A DNA stretch of 64,000 nt from a bacterium (GTDB lineage: Bacteria > UBP6 > UBA1177): the NCBI GenBank assembly GCA_017963125.1, contig JAGCUA010000047.1, forward strand, positions 1 to 64,000. Direction: 5' to 3'. Below the pieces are notes generated by a model. That model ran no database searches, was not told where the DNA came from, and was given only the letters and a program-made list of their open reading frames with translations. Of this stretch, positions 34,183-42,693 are shown one piece after another (the stretch's first letter is position 1; the number at the start of each line of letters is the position of its first letter). The translations under genes were made by a program, and so were the position numbers.

Positions 34183-35064
34183 ATGGAACAGATATTTAAA
34201 AAAATAAACGAACTTTTTGATGAATATCTGAAAATTCTCGATCTTGAAAACACTGAAAATGCAAAGATGGCGATAGAGCAGAAAATCTATCTTGCCGTAT
34301 GGGACGCCAAAAAAAAGTATAGGGAATATTCCGTAGAAGTTATTGAAACGGTCAAAGAGGCTCTTAAATATTATTTCCCTAATTCAGAGGCATTTAAACA
34401 AGGAATTCCTTTCAGCCAATATCTTTTTTTCTCGCTGGGAAATTCAATAAGCACAAGTGAAGAAAAAACAAATCTGGCAGACCAAAACGGCGGACAACAC
34501 ATTTCTGACGACAAATACAGACGAATCAAAAAAGTGAAAAATTTCTTTGAAGATATCAGAAAAACCTTTCCTGATCAGCATCTCGAAGACTGCGATATCA
34601 TTGAAAAAGCTGTACTGGCACTGGGAATGGATGAGGATGAGATCAGAGAATGTCTGAAAATGTCGAAAGCTGCCACAACGGGAACAGAAAATCCGAATGA
34701 AGACGATGACAGCACAACTCTTATTGAGGAACAGGTTCCTGATATTGTTGATAACAACACGATCGAAACCATGTTCGCTTCACATGAAGCGCTGGAGCAG
34801 ACTCTTTCATTATTAGATTCGGAATGGAAAAAGAAATCGGATCCGATGCTTTCGGAATTACTGACTGTTTTTGCCTTAGAAAACGGTTTGACTAAAGAAT
34901 ACTCCGACTATTCATTTCTGAATAAGGAAATTCTTGACGACTATTTCAAAGATCCCGACTATAAACTTCCGGAACAACAGGAAATCGCTGAGAAATACGA
35001 CCAGACAAAATCTGCAGCAAGCAAGGTTCTCAGCAGATTCTGGGAAAAAATCAGAAAAAAATAA
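34183..35064 (+). CDS. Divergent sigma-70-like transcription factor
   Basis: A 293-residue protein. FSQYLFFSLGN (about 85) could correspond to region 2; HISDDKYRRIKKVKNFFEDIRKTFPDQHLEDCDIIEKAVLALGMDEDEIRECL (about 108-160) follows the sigma region 3 pattern; an acidic DDDSTTLIEEQVPD linker resembles the SLD-type segment before region 4; and the end, LPEQQEIAEKYDQTKSAASKVL followed by SRFWEKIRKK, is a region-4-like helix-turn-helix. The overall order fits a sigma-70 family factor, although similarity is low. It directly follows the CARF-like gene, so its activity may depend on that protein. Alternative: a plain HTH regulator. Confidence 0.5.
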   Translation: MEQIFKKINELFDEYLKILDLENTENAKMAIEQKIYLAVWDAKKKYREYSVEVIETVKEALKYYFPNSEAFKQGIPFSQYLFFSLGNSISTSEEKTNLADQNGGQHISDDKYRRIKKVKNFFEDIRKTFPDQHLEDCDIIEKAVLALGMDEDEIRECLKMSKAATTGTENPNEDDDSTTLIEEQVPDIVDNNTIETMFASHEALEQTLSLLDSEWKKKSDPMLSELLTVFALENGLTKEYSDYSFLNKEILDDYFKDPDYKLPEQQEIAEKYDQTKSAASKVLSRFWEKIRKK

Positions 35065-35081
35065 CAACTTTTAAAAAATTC

Positions 35082-35119
35082 CGTCAACTCCCTCGTTTTT
35101 CATCCCTTTTATTAAGTGT
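35082..35119 (+). promoter_or_regulatory. Island element copy F (putative alternative-sigma promoter)
   Basis: CGTCAACT (35082-35089), 6 nt, TTTTTCAT (35096-35103), CCCTT (35104-35108), 7 nt, GTGT (35116-35119). The most diverged copy, 30 nt before zinc-ribbon protein 3, with an AGGAGG site between. Confidence 0.65.
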
Positions 35120-35148
35120 AAGTTGGTTGTTTTTAGAAGGAGGCAAAG

Positions 35149-35442
35149 ATGAGAAACGATTCCGAAAAAAAGATCAGATGTGAAATCACTGGAAAAATCT
35201 GCTACACGGAAAGAGAGGCTAACGAAACTCTCAAGGGAGCAAAAAGCCACAACAACAGATCAAAAAAGATTCCTGTGAGGAAATATTTCTGCGAGGAATG
35301 CAGATGTTACCATCTTACGCACTACCCTTTTTACGAAAGCAACAAAATGCAGCGCGAATTCAAGCAGAAAATAAAAGAGATCATCGCTTTTGAAGAAAAG
35401 AAGGCTTGGCGCGAAGAATACTCCCTCCTTTTATCAGCTTAA
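35149..35442 (+). CDS. Small zinc-ribbon protein, paralogue 3
   Basis: A 97-residue paralogue of 8330 and 16337: CEITGKICYTEREAN...KKIPVRKYFCEECRCYHLT and a C-terminus WREEYSLLLSA identical to paralogue 2. Started at ATG 35149 after GGAGGCAAAG. It lies after element F as a single-gene unit. Confidence 0.75.
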   Translation: MRNDSEKKIRCEITGKICYTEREANETLKGAKSHNNRSKKIPVRKYFCEECRCYHLTHYPFYESNKMQREFKQKIKEIIAFEEKKAWREEYSLLLSA

Positions 35443-35449
35443 CGACAAC

Positions 35450-35498
35450 AAAACCCGCAAGATCAGGATCATGACAAAATCATCAAGGTTTTCTTATT
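35450..35498 (+). terminator. Probable terminator after zinc-ribbon protein 3
   Basis: AAAACC (35450-35455) pairs with GGTTTT (35487-35492), with further inner pairing, followed by CTTATTT. It marks the right end of the element-controlled island. Confidence 0.35.
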
Positions 35499-35592
35499 TG
35501 TTATTCCGGCTATTCTGAGACGATCCCTTAAAAATTTGCCCATTCACGTGAATTTTATATATTTTTCAGCTTTTTGATTTTTGAAGGTGACT

Positions 35593-36447
35593 ATGAGCGA
35601 ATCAAACAACGAAAAATGGACGACGATAATCACGCCGAAGGATAAGCTTTTCAGGCTAAATCTGCGCGAGCTCTGGCAATACCGCGACCTGGTCAGATCG
35701 TTCGTGAAAAGGGACATTACCTCTGTTTACAAGCAGACGATACTCGGGCCGCTCTGGTTCTTTATCCAGCCGATTTTCACGACTCTGATGTTTCTTCTGG
35801 TATTCGGAAATATCGCAAAGATCCCGACAGACGGCGTGCCGCAGGTCCTTTTTTACATGAACGGGATCATTCTGTGGAACTATTTTTCCTCCTGCCTCAC
35901 TTCGACTTCCAACACTTTCGTGCACAACGCCTACATATTTAAAAAAGTTTATTTTTCGAGGCTTGCGCTGCCGGTTTCTCAGGTGATTTCGGCGCTTGTG
36001 AAATTTTCGATCCAGTTCCTTCTCTTCCTGATAATGCTGCTTGTCTACTGGTTTGCCGGTTCCGCCGTTTCGCCGAGCTGGGCTGTTTTGATAATTCCGT
36101 TTTTCGTTCTTCAGATGGCGATGCTGGGGCTCGGAGTCGGGCTCATTGTTACTTCGCTGACCACAAAATACCGTGATATGGCGCACTTAGTCACTTTTGC
36201 AGTACAGCTCTGGATGTATGCGACCCCTATCGTCTATCCGCTTTCTATGGTACCTGAAAAATGGCGTTCTCTTTATATGCTCAACCCTGTCGTTCCCGTT
36301 CTCGAGGGTTTCAAGCACGCCTTTTTCTCAACCGGAATGCCGAGTTTCACCGAATACGGGATCAGTATTGCTACGACTCTTATCCTGCTTTTCGGCGGGA
36401 TCCTCGTTTTTAATTTAGTCGAAAGAAATTTCGTCGATACGGTGTAA
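35593..36447 (+). CDS. ABC-2 type polysaccharide export permease
   Basis: A 284-residue membrane protein with about six hydrophobic segments. FVKRDITSVYKQTILGPLWFFIQPIFTTLMFLLVFG is the typical N-terminus of Wzm/TagG-type permeases that export O-antigen or teichoic-acid chains. Start ATG 35593 with AAGGTG upstream. The partner ATPase (Wzt) normally follows at once but is not here; the next gene is an unrelated AAA protein. Confidence 0.88.
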   Translation: MSESNNEKWTTIITPKDKLFRLNLRELWQYRDLVRSFVKRDITSVYKQTILGPLWFFIQPIFTTLMFLLVFGNIAKIPTDGVPQVLFYMNGIILWNYFSSCLTSTSNTFVHNAYIFKKVYFSRLALPVSQVISALVKFSIQFLLFLIMLLVYWFAGSAVSPSWAVLIIPFFVLQMAMLGLGVGLIVTSLTTKYRDMAHLVTFAVQLWMYATPIVYPLSMVPEKWRSLYMLNPVVPVLEGFKHAFFSTGMPSFTEYGISIATTLILLFGGILVFNLVERNFVDTV

Positions 36448-36458
36448 TCTTCACAGCC

Positions 36459-36486
36459 GTTTCCGATAAAAAAGAAACATCTTTTT
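36459..36486 (+). terminator. Weak terminator after the permease gene
   Basis: GTTTC (36459-36463) pairs with GAAAC (36474-36478), followed by ATCTTTTT. Short A/T-rich stem. The rest of 36448-36734 is A/T-rich with one promoter and no convincing gene; an ORF at 36527-36757 has no good start site. Confidence 0.3.
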
Positions 36487-36668
36487 AAAAATAAAAAACT
36501 TGATTTTTTTATTCAGTTGAGCTATAATGTCCTATCATGAAAGTGAAAACAGAAGAAAAAAATTACTAAAAAACGGGCTTTCAGTGTACGGATTACAAAA
36601 AAAACCGATAAAAACTCCAGTAATATTGCGTCACCAAGGATATCTATTAAATAAATTAAATAATACAC

Positions 36669-36696
36669 TTGACTTCTGCAAAATTGCGTATATAAC
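36669..36696 (+). promoter_or_regulatory. Sigma-70 promoter of the tandem AAA gene
   Basis: TTGACT at 36669-36674, 16-bp spacer, TATAAC at 36691-36696, about 40 nt before the start codon. Confidence 0.5.
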
Positions 36697-36734
36697 AGCA
36701 AAACGCCTTTCAGAAATAAAAGAGGAGGTCAACA

Positions 36735-39071
36735 ATGAATCTAAAAGACAAACTTAAAAGGAGGTTGGCGATGAGAAGAAGACTTCGTAATTCTGTAGCC
36801 CGCAAAATGAATAATGTTTCGCGCGAAGACTGCATCTGCGCGGCTTATTATCTCTACTGCGTGTCCGAACTTTATGAAGGCAGAAAATACTCTTCGGAAG
36901 ATTCGGTGGAGCTTTTCTGCAAGCTCGCGGCATTCTTCGGGAAAGCAGATGAAGTTGCTGAATTTGTTGAGAAATACGTCAAATCAGCTGAAAAGACAAA
37001 TCTCCTTGAACCGGTCGCGGCTGACACGGAGCGCTGTTTCGAGGATTCAAAAATCCGGTACGAATACCGCGAGGATCGTGATATTGAAAGAAATTTAATG
37101 GTTTCCGGCATTCCGCTCACTGAAAATCTTGTGAACCTTTACCGCTGTTTTTACGCTTCAAATGTTGAATACCGCTTTTTTGCCAGACTTATTGCCAATT
37201 TTCTTCTCAGAAAAAGCTGCGCGGAAAACTTTTCCCTTCTTGAAAAGATCCCGGGGCATGTCGAAAAAGTCCTTTTTGACAAATCGCTCACCGGCTTTAT
37301 TTCGGATTCCGTCGATCTCACCGATTCAGAGCTCAGATATCTCGCGTTAGGATACCGCTGCGCTGTCGTGCCTGACATGAACGGCATTCTTGACGACCTT
37401 TTCCGCAACAGCGCTTCGAAACAGGAGTTTGTGATGAAAGCACTCGGCATAAGTTCGAGTGAATACAGAGCCATTATCGATAAAAACGGCACGCTTTACT
37501 CGTTCGGTTTCATAAATGACTACGGAGAAATTGAAGACGATACAGTCCGCAGCATCGAAACCGGAAGCCTTGAGCCATTCTTCACAGATTTCGTAAAAAA
37601 TGAAGAATTTTCAGATACTTACGAGCTTAACTCTTTCAATGTCAGCGATGATACGACTACTATAATGCAGGGTGCGTTGGCCGGAAAAAGAAGCTTCATG
37701 TTCCTTTTGTACGGAAAGCCGGGAAGCGGAAAAACGGAGTATGCAAAAGCGCTGGCAAAAGCATCAAAACTCAAGACTTTTGTCTTCAAAAATGAGGAAG
37801 AACCCATGCATAACTCGATCCTTTACCGCATGAACCTCTTTCTCAGCATAAACCATCCGGATTCGGTGATCGTTGTCGATGAAGCGGATACTCTTCTGAA
37901 AACGATAGATTTCGGATTTTTCGGTCCTACGCCGTCGAGAAACAAAGGAATCATCAACAAGATGCTGGAGAACAACAAAAACAAAGTCATCTGGATCGTA
38001 AACCACACGAAACAGATAGACACTTCAACCAGACGCCGCTTCAATTTTTCCTGTAAATTCACGACGATGTCGAAAGAACAGCTCAGAAAGATCGCTCAGT
38101 CAAAACTTGCCGTTCTCAATATCGACGAAAATCTCAGGACACGGGTCCTCAAATCGATAGAAAAATACAACGTTACAGGTTCTTCGGTCGATAACGTAGT
38201 GAAAACAATAGAAAATCTTGAGAGTATCGCCTCCACAAAACTTGAAAGGTGCATCGATAAAATTTTCGATGCGAATTCGGCTCTTCTGTGCGAAGGGAGC
38301 AGAAAGTCGAAAATACGCGACACAACAAAATCTGGTTACGATCTGCATGCTCTCAACACTTCCGTAAGTCCCGATTCAATAGTCGAGATGATACAGAATG
38401 CTGAAGAATTTTCGAGATCTAACGGTTCATCCGAAAACGGGATAAGGCTGCTTTTCTACGGGCTCAGCGGAACCGGCAAAACCGAGTTTGCCCGCTATAT
38501 CGCAGAAAAACTCGATAAAAAAATCATCATCAAACGCGCTTCCGATCTTCTGGATAAATATGTGGGTGAAACGGAAAAGAAAATCGCCGAGGCTTTCGAG
38601 GAGGCCGAAGAATCGAACAGCATCCTTCTGCTTGACGAAGCCGACTCGTTTTTCAGAAACAGGGAAAACGCTATCCAAAGCTGGGAAGTCACCAAAGTCA
38701 ACGAATTCCTGACTCAGATGGAGGAGTTTGACGGGATCTTCATCTGCACGACAAATCTGAGAAAGATCTTGGATCCCGCGATGAACCGCCGTTTTCACGC
38801 GATCGTCGAGTTCAAGCCGCTCGAACGCGAGGGGATTGCCGCCCTTCTGAAAAGTTACTTCGGGAAATACGAATTCAGCGACTCCGATGTCGCGAAAATA
38901 GCCGATTTCGACTCGGCGGCTCCCGGAGATTTCGGAGTTCTCGCCCAGAAACTGCGCTTCATGAAGCAGTCGGATATCGATTCCGCGTTCATAGTCGATG
39001 AACTCTGCCGCATCCAGCGCGAGAAAAGTAACGGAAACCAAAAAACCGGAAAAATCGGATACTGCGCGTAA
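36735..39071 (+). CDS. Two-domain AAA+ ATPase
   Basis: A 778-residue protein with two AAA+ modules. The first has LLYGKPGSGKTEYAKA (about 312) and SVIVVDEADTLL; the second has LLFYGLSGTGKTEFARY (about 572), SILLLDEADSFF and ICTTNLRKILDPAMNRRF, close to FtsH/CDC48-like remodelling ATPases. The N-terminal 280 residues are helical and match no family that I recognise. Two in-frame ATGs have strong ribosome-binding sites: 36735 (GAGGAGG) and 36771 (AGGAGG). Role: probably protein unfolding or complex disassembly; substrate unknown. Confidence 0.85.
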   Translation: MNLKDKLKRRLAMRRRLRNSVARKMNNVSREDCICAAYYLYCVSELYEGRKYSSEDSVELFCKLAAFFGKADEVAEFVEKYVKSAEKTNLLEPVAADTERCFEDSKIRYEYREDRDIERNLMVSGIPLTENLVNLYRCFYASNVEYRFFARLIANFLLRKSCAENFSLLEKIPGHVEKVLFDKSLTGFISDSVDLTDSELRYLALGYRCAVVPDMNGILDDLFRNSASKQEFVMKALGISSSEYRAIIDKNGTLYSFGFINDYGEIEDDTVRSIETGSLEPFFTDFVKNEEFSDTYELNSFNVSDDTTTIMQGALAGKRSFMFLLYGKPGSGKTEYAKALAKASKLKTFVFKNEEEPMHNSILYRMNLFLSINHPDSVIVVDEADTLLKTIDFGFFGPTPSRNKGIINKMLENNKNKVIWIVNHTKQIDTSTRRRFNFSCKFTTMSKEQLRKIAQSKLAVLNIDENLRTRVLKSIEKYNVTGSSVDNVVKTIENLESIASTKLERCIDKIFDANSALLCEGSRKSKIRDTTKSGYDLHALNTSVSPDSIVEMIQNAEEFSRSNGSSENGIRLLFYGLSGTGKTEFARYIAEKLDKKIIIKRASDLLDKYVGETEKKIAEAFEEAEESNSILLLDEADSFFRNRENAIQSWEVTKVNEFLTQMEEFDGIFICTTNLRKILDPAMNRRFHAIVEFKPLEREGIAALLKSYFGKYEFSDSDVAKIADFDSAAPGDFGVLAQKLRFMKQSDIDSAFIVDELCRIQREKSNGNQKTGKIGYCA

Positions 39072-39082
39072 ATATTCAGATA

Positions 39083-39129
39083 CCGGCTTCTGTTCCGTGT
39101 GAAAATCCGGAAAGGGGGCCGGCATTTTT
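39083..39129 (+). terminator. Rho-independent terminator after the AAA gene
   Basis: CCGGC (39083-39087) pairs with GCCGG (39118-39122), with inner TTCCG/CGGAA pairing, followed by CATTTTTG. Confidence 0.5.
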
Positions 39130-39215
39130 GTCCACGTCAAAAAAATATAGAAATAAAAATTAATTATAGTAAAATGCTGTGTTCTTTGTTGTTATTGATT
39201 TAAGGAGATTTCGGC

Positions 39216-41177
39216 ATGGGCAGAAAAAAAGGACTCTATATTTCTTTGGGCGAGCATCTGAACAAATCCGGGCAGGATAAAGTGACGCTTACTTTTGGGG
39301 AAATCAACGGAATACTTAAAAATCATAAACTGCCTAAAAGCGCTTACGATCACCGTGAATGGTGGGGCAACTGCAGCTCAAACCCGCAGGCGAGAGAAGG
39401 ATGGCTTGAAAACTATTTAGTGTCCAGTGTCGATTTAGAAAAAAAAGAGGTTACTTTTGTTAAAAAGCAGATTGACGATGATATAAAAATAGAAGTGGAA
39501 GCCGGGGATTTCGGAAAATCTGTCAGAGAAAGTTCCGTTTCTTATCGGTCTGGAGTTGCTACTTACATCAATCCTGGAAACGAGAATTTTAAAGCAGCTC
39601 TGGCAGAGGAAATCTTCGTAGATAAATCATTGATTTTAAAGAAATTCTGCGGTGTACTGAATACGATGTCCTCGAAATTCATCTGTGTTTCGCGTCCTCG
39701 CCGGTTCGGAAAATCGGTTGTCGGCAAAATGATGGCTGCATACTTTTCAAAAGGATGCGATTCAAGAGATCTTTTCAAAGACCTGAAAATCGCCAAAGAA
39801 CCTTGTTTTGAAGAAAACCTCAATAAATTCAATGTAATATCTATTGATTTAGGAGCACTTTACAGCCAGGTTGAGAATAAAAGCGAAGTCGTAAAAAACC
39901 TGAAAACCAAGCTTAAAAAAGATTTCAGAATAGTATTCCCTCACATTGAATTTGACGAAAACGATCCGATTGCGGATATCATCCTGAAAATCTATGCGCT
40001 GACAAAAGAACATTTTATCATAATCATTGATGAATACGACGTTCTGGTCCGCGAGCAGGTGGATGATGGCACTTTGAAAGAATATTTGGAACTTCTGAAC
40101 TCGCTCTTCAAAAACAACGAGCTTTCTCCGGCGATTTCACTCGCTTATTTAACGGGAATTCTGCCGATAATCCGCGATAAGGTGCAATCAAAACTCAACA
40201 ATTTCATAGAATCGACGATGCTTAATCCGTTCGGTTTTGAAGAATATTTCGGCTTTACGAAAGATGAGGTCAAATCGCTCTGTGAGAAATACGGGATGAG
40301 TTTTGAAGAGTGTGAAAGCTGGTACGACGGTTATAAAATCGGTGGTGTGGAGATTTACAATCCGAACTCCGTGGTCCTGTCAATGCTGAATCGCGGCTAT
40401 GCCAATTACTGGCAGGTTTCCGGCTCTTACGAGGCGATATCGGACTACATAAAACTCGACTTTGACGGTGTTAGAAATGTCGTGGCGGATATGATGGGCG
40501 GTGAAGCCGTTCCTGTAAACGTAGTCAATTTCAGAAATTCCATGAACGAAATCAAAAACAGAGACCATGTTCTGACATACCTGATTCACATCGGATACCT
40601 GAATTATGACAAATCGACAGGGCTCTGCAGGATCCCGAACAAGGAAATCAGGCAGGATTGGGAATCGGCTGTAACTGACAGCGAAAATTTCAGCAAAATT
40701 GCCGCAATGCTCCGGGATTCCAACCGCCTTTTGAAATGGACGATTGAAGGTGAGGCCGAAAGAGTTGCGGCAGCGCTTGACAACGCCCATCTGAATGTAG
40801 CCGATCCGCTTGACTACAACGACGAATCGTCGCTTAAAACGGCGATAATCCTTGCTTACTACACAGCGCGTTCGAAATATACGATCGTTAAGGAACTTCC
40901 CTGCGGCTACGGTTTCGCCGATATCGGCTTTATTCCATTGAACCCCAAAGATCCTGCAATGATCGTTGAACTCAAATGGAACAAAAAAGATGCGGACACA
41001 GCAATCAGGCAGATAAGAGCGAAAAAATATCCGGCGGGTTTCGAACATTATCTCGACAACCTTCTCCTTATCGGAGTCAACTACGACAGGGAAACGAAAC
41101 TGCACGAGTGTGTGATCGAGAAATATAACAAGGAAAAACTGCCTCAGGGAAGCGGATATTTTAATTTTTTAGGTTGA
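39216..41177 (+). CDS. AAA-ATPase-like protein with PD-(D/E)XK nuclease domain
   Basis: A 653-residue protein. Residues 1-85 (LYISLGEHLNKS...LTFGEINGIL...SAYDHREWW) resemble the DUF7662-type module. From about 120 it is an AAA-ATPase-like domain with RPRRFGKSVVGKMM (Walker A) and FIIIIDEYDVL (Walker B). The C-terminal PD-(D/E)XK nuclease domain shows IVKELPCGYGFADIGFIPLNPKDPAMIVELKWNK (D...E-x-K). This AAA plus nuclease family is very abundant in gut bacteria; its function is unsettled, with defence or mobile-element roles suggested. The N-terminal fusion is unusual. Preceded by a TAAAATGCTGTG -10 region at 39170. Confidence 0.88.
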   Translation: MGRKKGLYISLGEHLNKSGQDKVTLTFGEINGILKNHKLPKSAYDHREWWGNCSSNPQAREGWLENYLVSSVDLEKKEVTFVKKQIDDDIKIEVEAGDFGKSVRESSVSYRSGVATYINPGNENFKAALAEEIFVDKSLILKKFCGVLNTMSSKFICVSRPRRFGKSVVGKMMAAYFSKGCDSRDLFKDLKIAKEPCFEENLNKFNVISIDLGALYSQVENKSEVVKNLKTKLKKDFRIVFPHIEFDENDPIADIILKIYALTKEHFIIIIDEYDVLVREQVDDGTLKEYLELLNSLFKNNELSPAISLAYLTGILPIIRDKVQSKLNNFIESTMLNPFGFEEYFGFTKDEVKSLCEKYGMSFEECESWYDGYKIGGVEIYNPNSVVLSMLNRGYANYWQVSGSYEAISDYIKLDFDGVRNVVADMMGGEAVPVNVVNFRNSMNEIKNRDHVLTYLIHIGYLNYDKSTGLCRIPNKEIRQDWESAVTDSENFSKIAAMLRDSNRLLKWTIEGEAERVAAALDNAHLNVADPLDYNDESSLKTAIILAYYTARSKYTIVKELPCGYGFADIGFIPLNPKDPAMIVELKWNKKDADTAIRQIRAKKYPAGFEHYLDNLLLIGVNYDRETKLHECVIEKYNKEKLPQGSGYFNFLG

Positions 41178-41290
41178 AGATGATTGCAAAGTATATTTCA
41201 GCTCCATCTGGTTCCGATTCCGCTTCTTTGCTTTTGTTTTTGGAAAAATATGCTATAAACCACCGTTTTTTGTCATTTTGAGAGGAAAAA

Positions 41291-42484
41291 ATGTCAGTTG
41301 TCTCTTCTATCGAAAATCCGAAAACCAACCTTAACAAAATAACTTTCGACGACGGCAAAGTGCTTTATCTCATAGGTACGGCGCACGTTTCAGGCGATTC
41401 CGTGAAGTTCGTCGAAGAGTGCATAAACGAATTCGAACCCGACACCGTAGCGGTCGAGCTCGACAAAAACAGAATGGATGTGCTCAAAAACCGCAAAAAA
41501 TACGAGGAAACCGATATTATCGATATTTTCAAGAAGAAAAAAGTGCTGTTTTTCACGGTTCAGCTCATCATGTCGGGCTATCAGAAGAAAATCGCAGAAA
41601 AAACGGGTTCCGCTCCGGGATCTGAGTTCAAAAAAGCGATCGAACTTGCCGAAGAGAAGGATCTCAAGCTCGTGAATGCAGACCGCGATATTTCGGTCAC
41701 GCTGAAAAGGACCATCAACTCGATGACATTCAAGGAAAAAGTGAAATTCTTTACCGGAATGCTTTTCGGCGATGACAAAGATGTCGATGAAAAAGCGATC
41801 GAAGAGCTGAAAAAAGGCGATATGCTGATGCAGATAATCGGCGAAATGCAGGACGAATTTCCTTCGCTCAAGAGGACGATCCTTGACGAAAGAGACCGCT
41901 ATTTAGCTGCAAATATCGCACAGAATTTAGGTGAAAAAACTGTCGCGGTAGTCGGCGCGGCGCACGTTCCCGGCATTTTGCGCCGTCTTCAGGAAGAAAA
42001 ACCGGAAGAAGACTCTCTCGACGACATAAATTTCGTCCCGAAAGGCTCAAAAGTTACGAAAATAATTCCGTGGATAATCCCGCTTCTCATCATCGGAATG
42101 TTTATCTACGGATTTTTCAACGGAAACGCTCCCGACACGCTTGAAGCAGCTATCTGGTGGGTCGTAATAAACGGCACTCTTTCGGCACTCGGCTGCGCGC
42201 TCGCTTTGGGCCACCCGCTCACGATTTTAGCCGGATTCATCGCCGCTCCGATAACGAGCCTCAATCCCACTATCGGCGCCGGAATAGTCACGGGTCTGGT
42301 CCAGCTCTACCTCGTGAGACCGCGCGTCATCGACCTCGAAACCGTCTCGCAGGACACAATGCACCTCAAAGGCTGGTGGAAAAACAAACTTTCCCGCACG
42401 CTTCTGGTTTCGCTCTTTTCCTCGATCGGCAGTGCAATCGGAACTTTCGCCGCAATTCCTTTCCTCATGAAACTGCTGATGTAG
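41291..42484 (+). CDS. TraB/PrgY family membrane protein
   Basis: A 397-residue protein: LIGTAHVSGDSVKFV, PDTVAVELDKNR and VVGAAHVPGILRRL (catalytic-like GTAHxS and GAAHxxGI) in the cytosolic N-terminal part, then four hydrophobic segments in the C-terminal half. This fits the TraB/PrgY (TIKI/GumN-like) family, linked to pheromone shutdown in enterococci and otherwise uncharacterised. Starts with GAGAGG upstream. Single-gene unit. Confidence 0.9.
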   Translation: MSVVSSIENPKTNLNKITFDDGKVLYLIGTAHVSGDSVKFVEECINEFEPDTVAVELDKNRMDVLKNRKKYEETDIIDIFKKKKVLFFTVQLIMSGYQKKIAEKTGSAPGSEFKKAIELAEEKDLKLVNADRDISVTLKRTINSMTFKEKVKFFTGMLFGDDKDVDEKAIEELKKGDMLMQIIGEMQDEFPSLKRTILDERDRYLAANIAQNLGEKTVAVVGAAHVPGILRRLQEEKPEEDSLDDINFVPKGSKVTKIIPWIIPLLIIGMFIYGFFNGNAPDTLEAAIWWVVINGTLSALGCALALGHPLTILAGFIAAPITSLNPTIGAGIVTGLVQLYLVRPRVIDLETVSQDTMHLKGWWKNKLSRTLLVSLFSSIGSAIGTFAAIPFLMKLLM

Positions 42485-42532
42485 TTATAAAATCACGAAA
42501 AGTCATGTTCAAAACATCATTCCCAAACCGGA

Positions 42533-42630
42533 GATATGTCAAAAAATCGGCATTTTTCACTTGAAGATATGTCGAAAAATCGGCATTTTCCGGCAAAAGA
42601 TATATCGAAAAATCGGCATTTTTTATAAAA
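42533..42630. repeat. Three tandem 33-bp repeats
   Basis: Units at 42533-42565, 42566-42598 and 42599-42630 (32 bp). Each starts GATAT(G/A)TC and contains AAAAATCGGCATTTT. They end about 60 bp before the DUF4143 ATPase gene at 42694 and may be its control sites. Read on the minus strand the period of 11 codons gives repeats such as NADFSTYL. Confidence 0.7.
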
Positions 42631-42693
42631 GCGCTTGATTTTTTTGAATTTTTCAAGACAATACTTCCAGCATTTTTTTGAGAGGTAAAAACG

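Noticed and set aside
33563-35442. Possible CRISPR array or cas genes near the CARF-like gene
   Set aside because: No regularly spaced repeats and no Cas protein were found anywhere in the window.
36527-36757. ORF of 76 codons before the tandem AAA gene
   Set aside because: No ribosome-binding site, it contains the promoter of the AAA gene and overlaps its start.
38427-39140. 237-codon minus-strand ORF opposite the AAA gene
   Set aside because: It mirrors conserved AAA+ coding sequence and lacks a ribosome-binding site.
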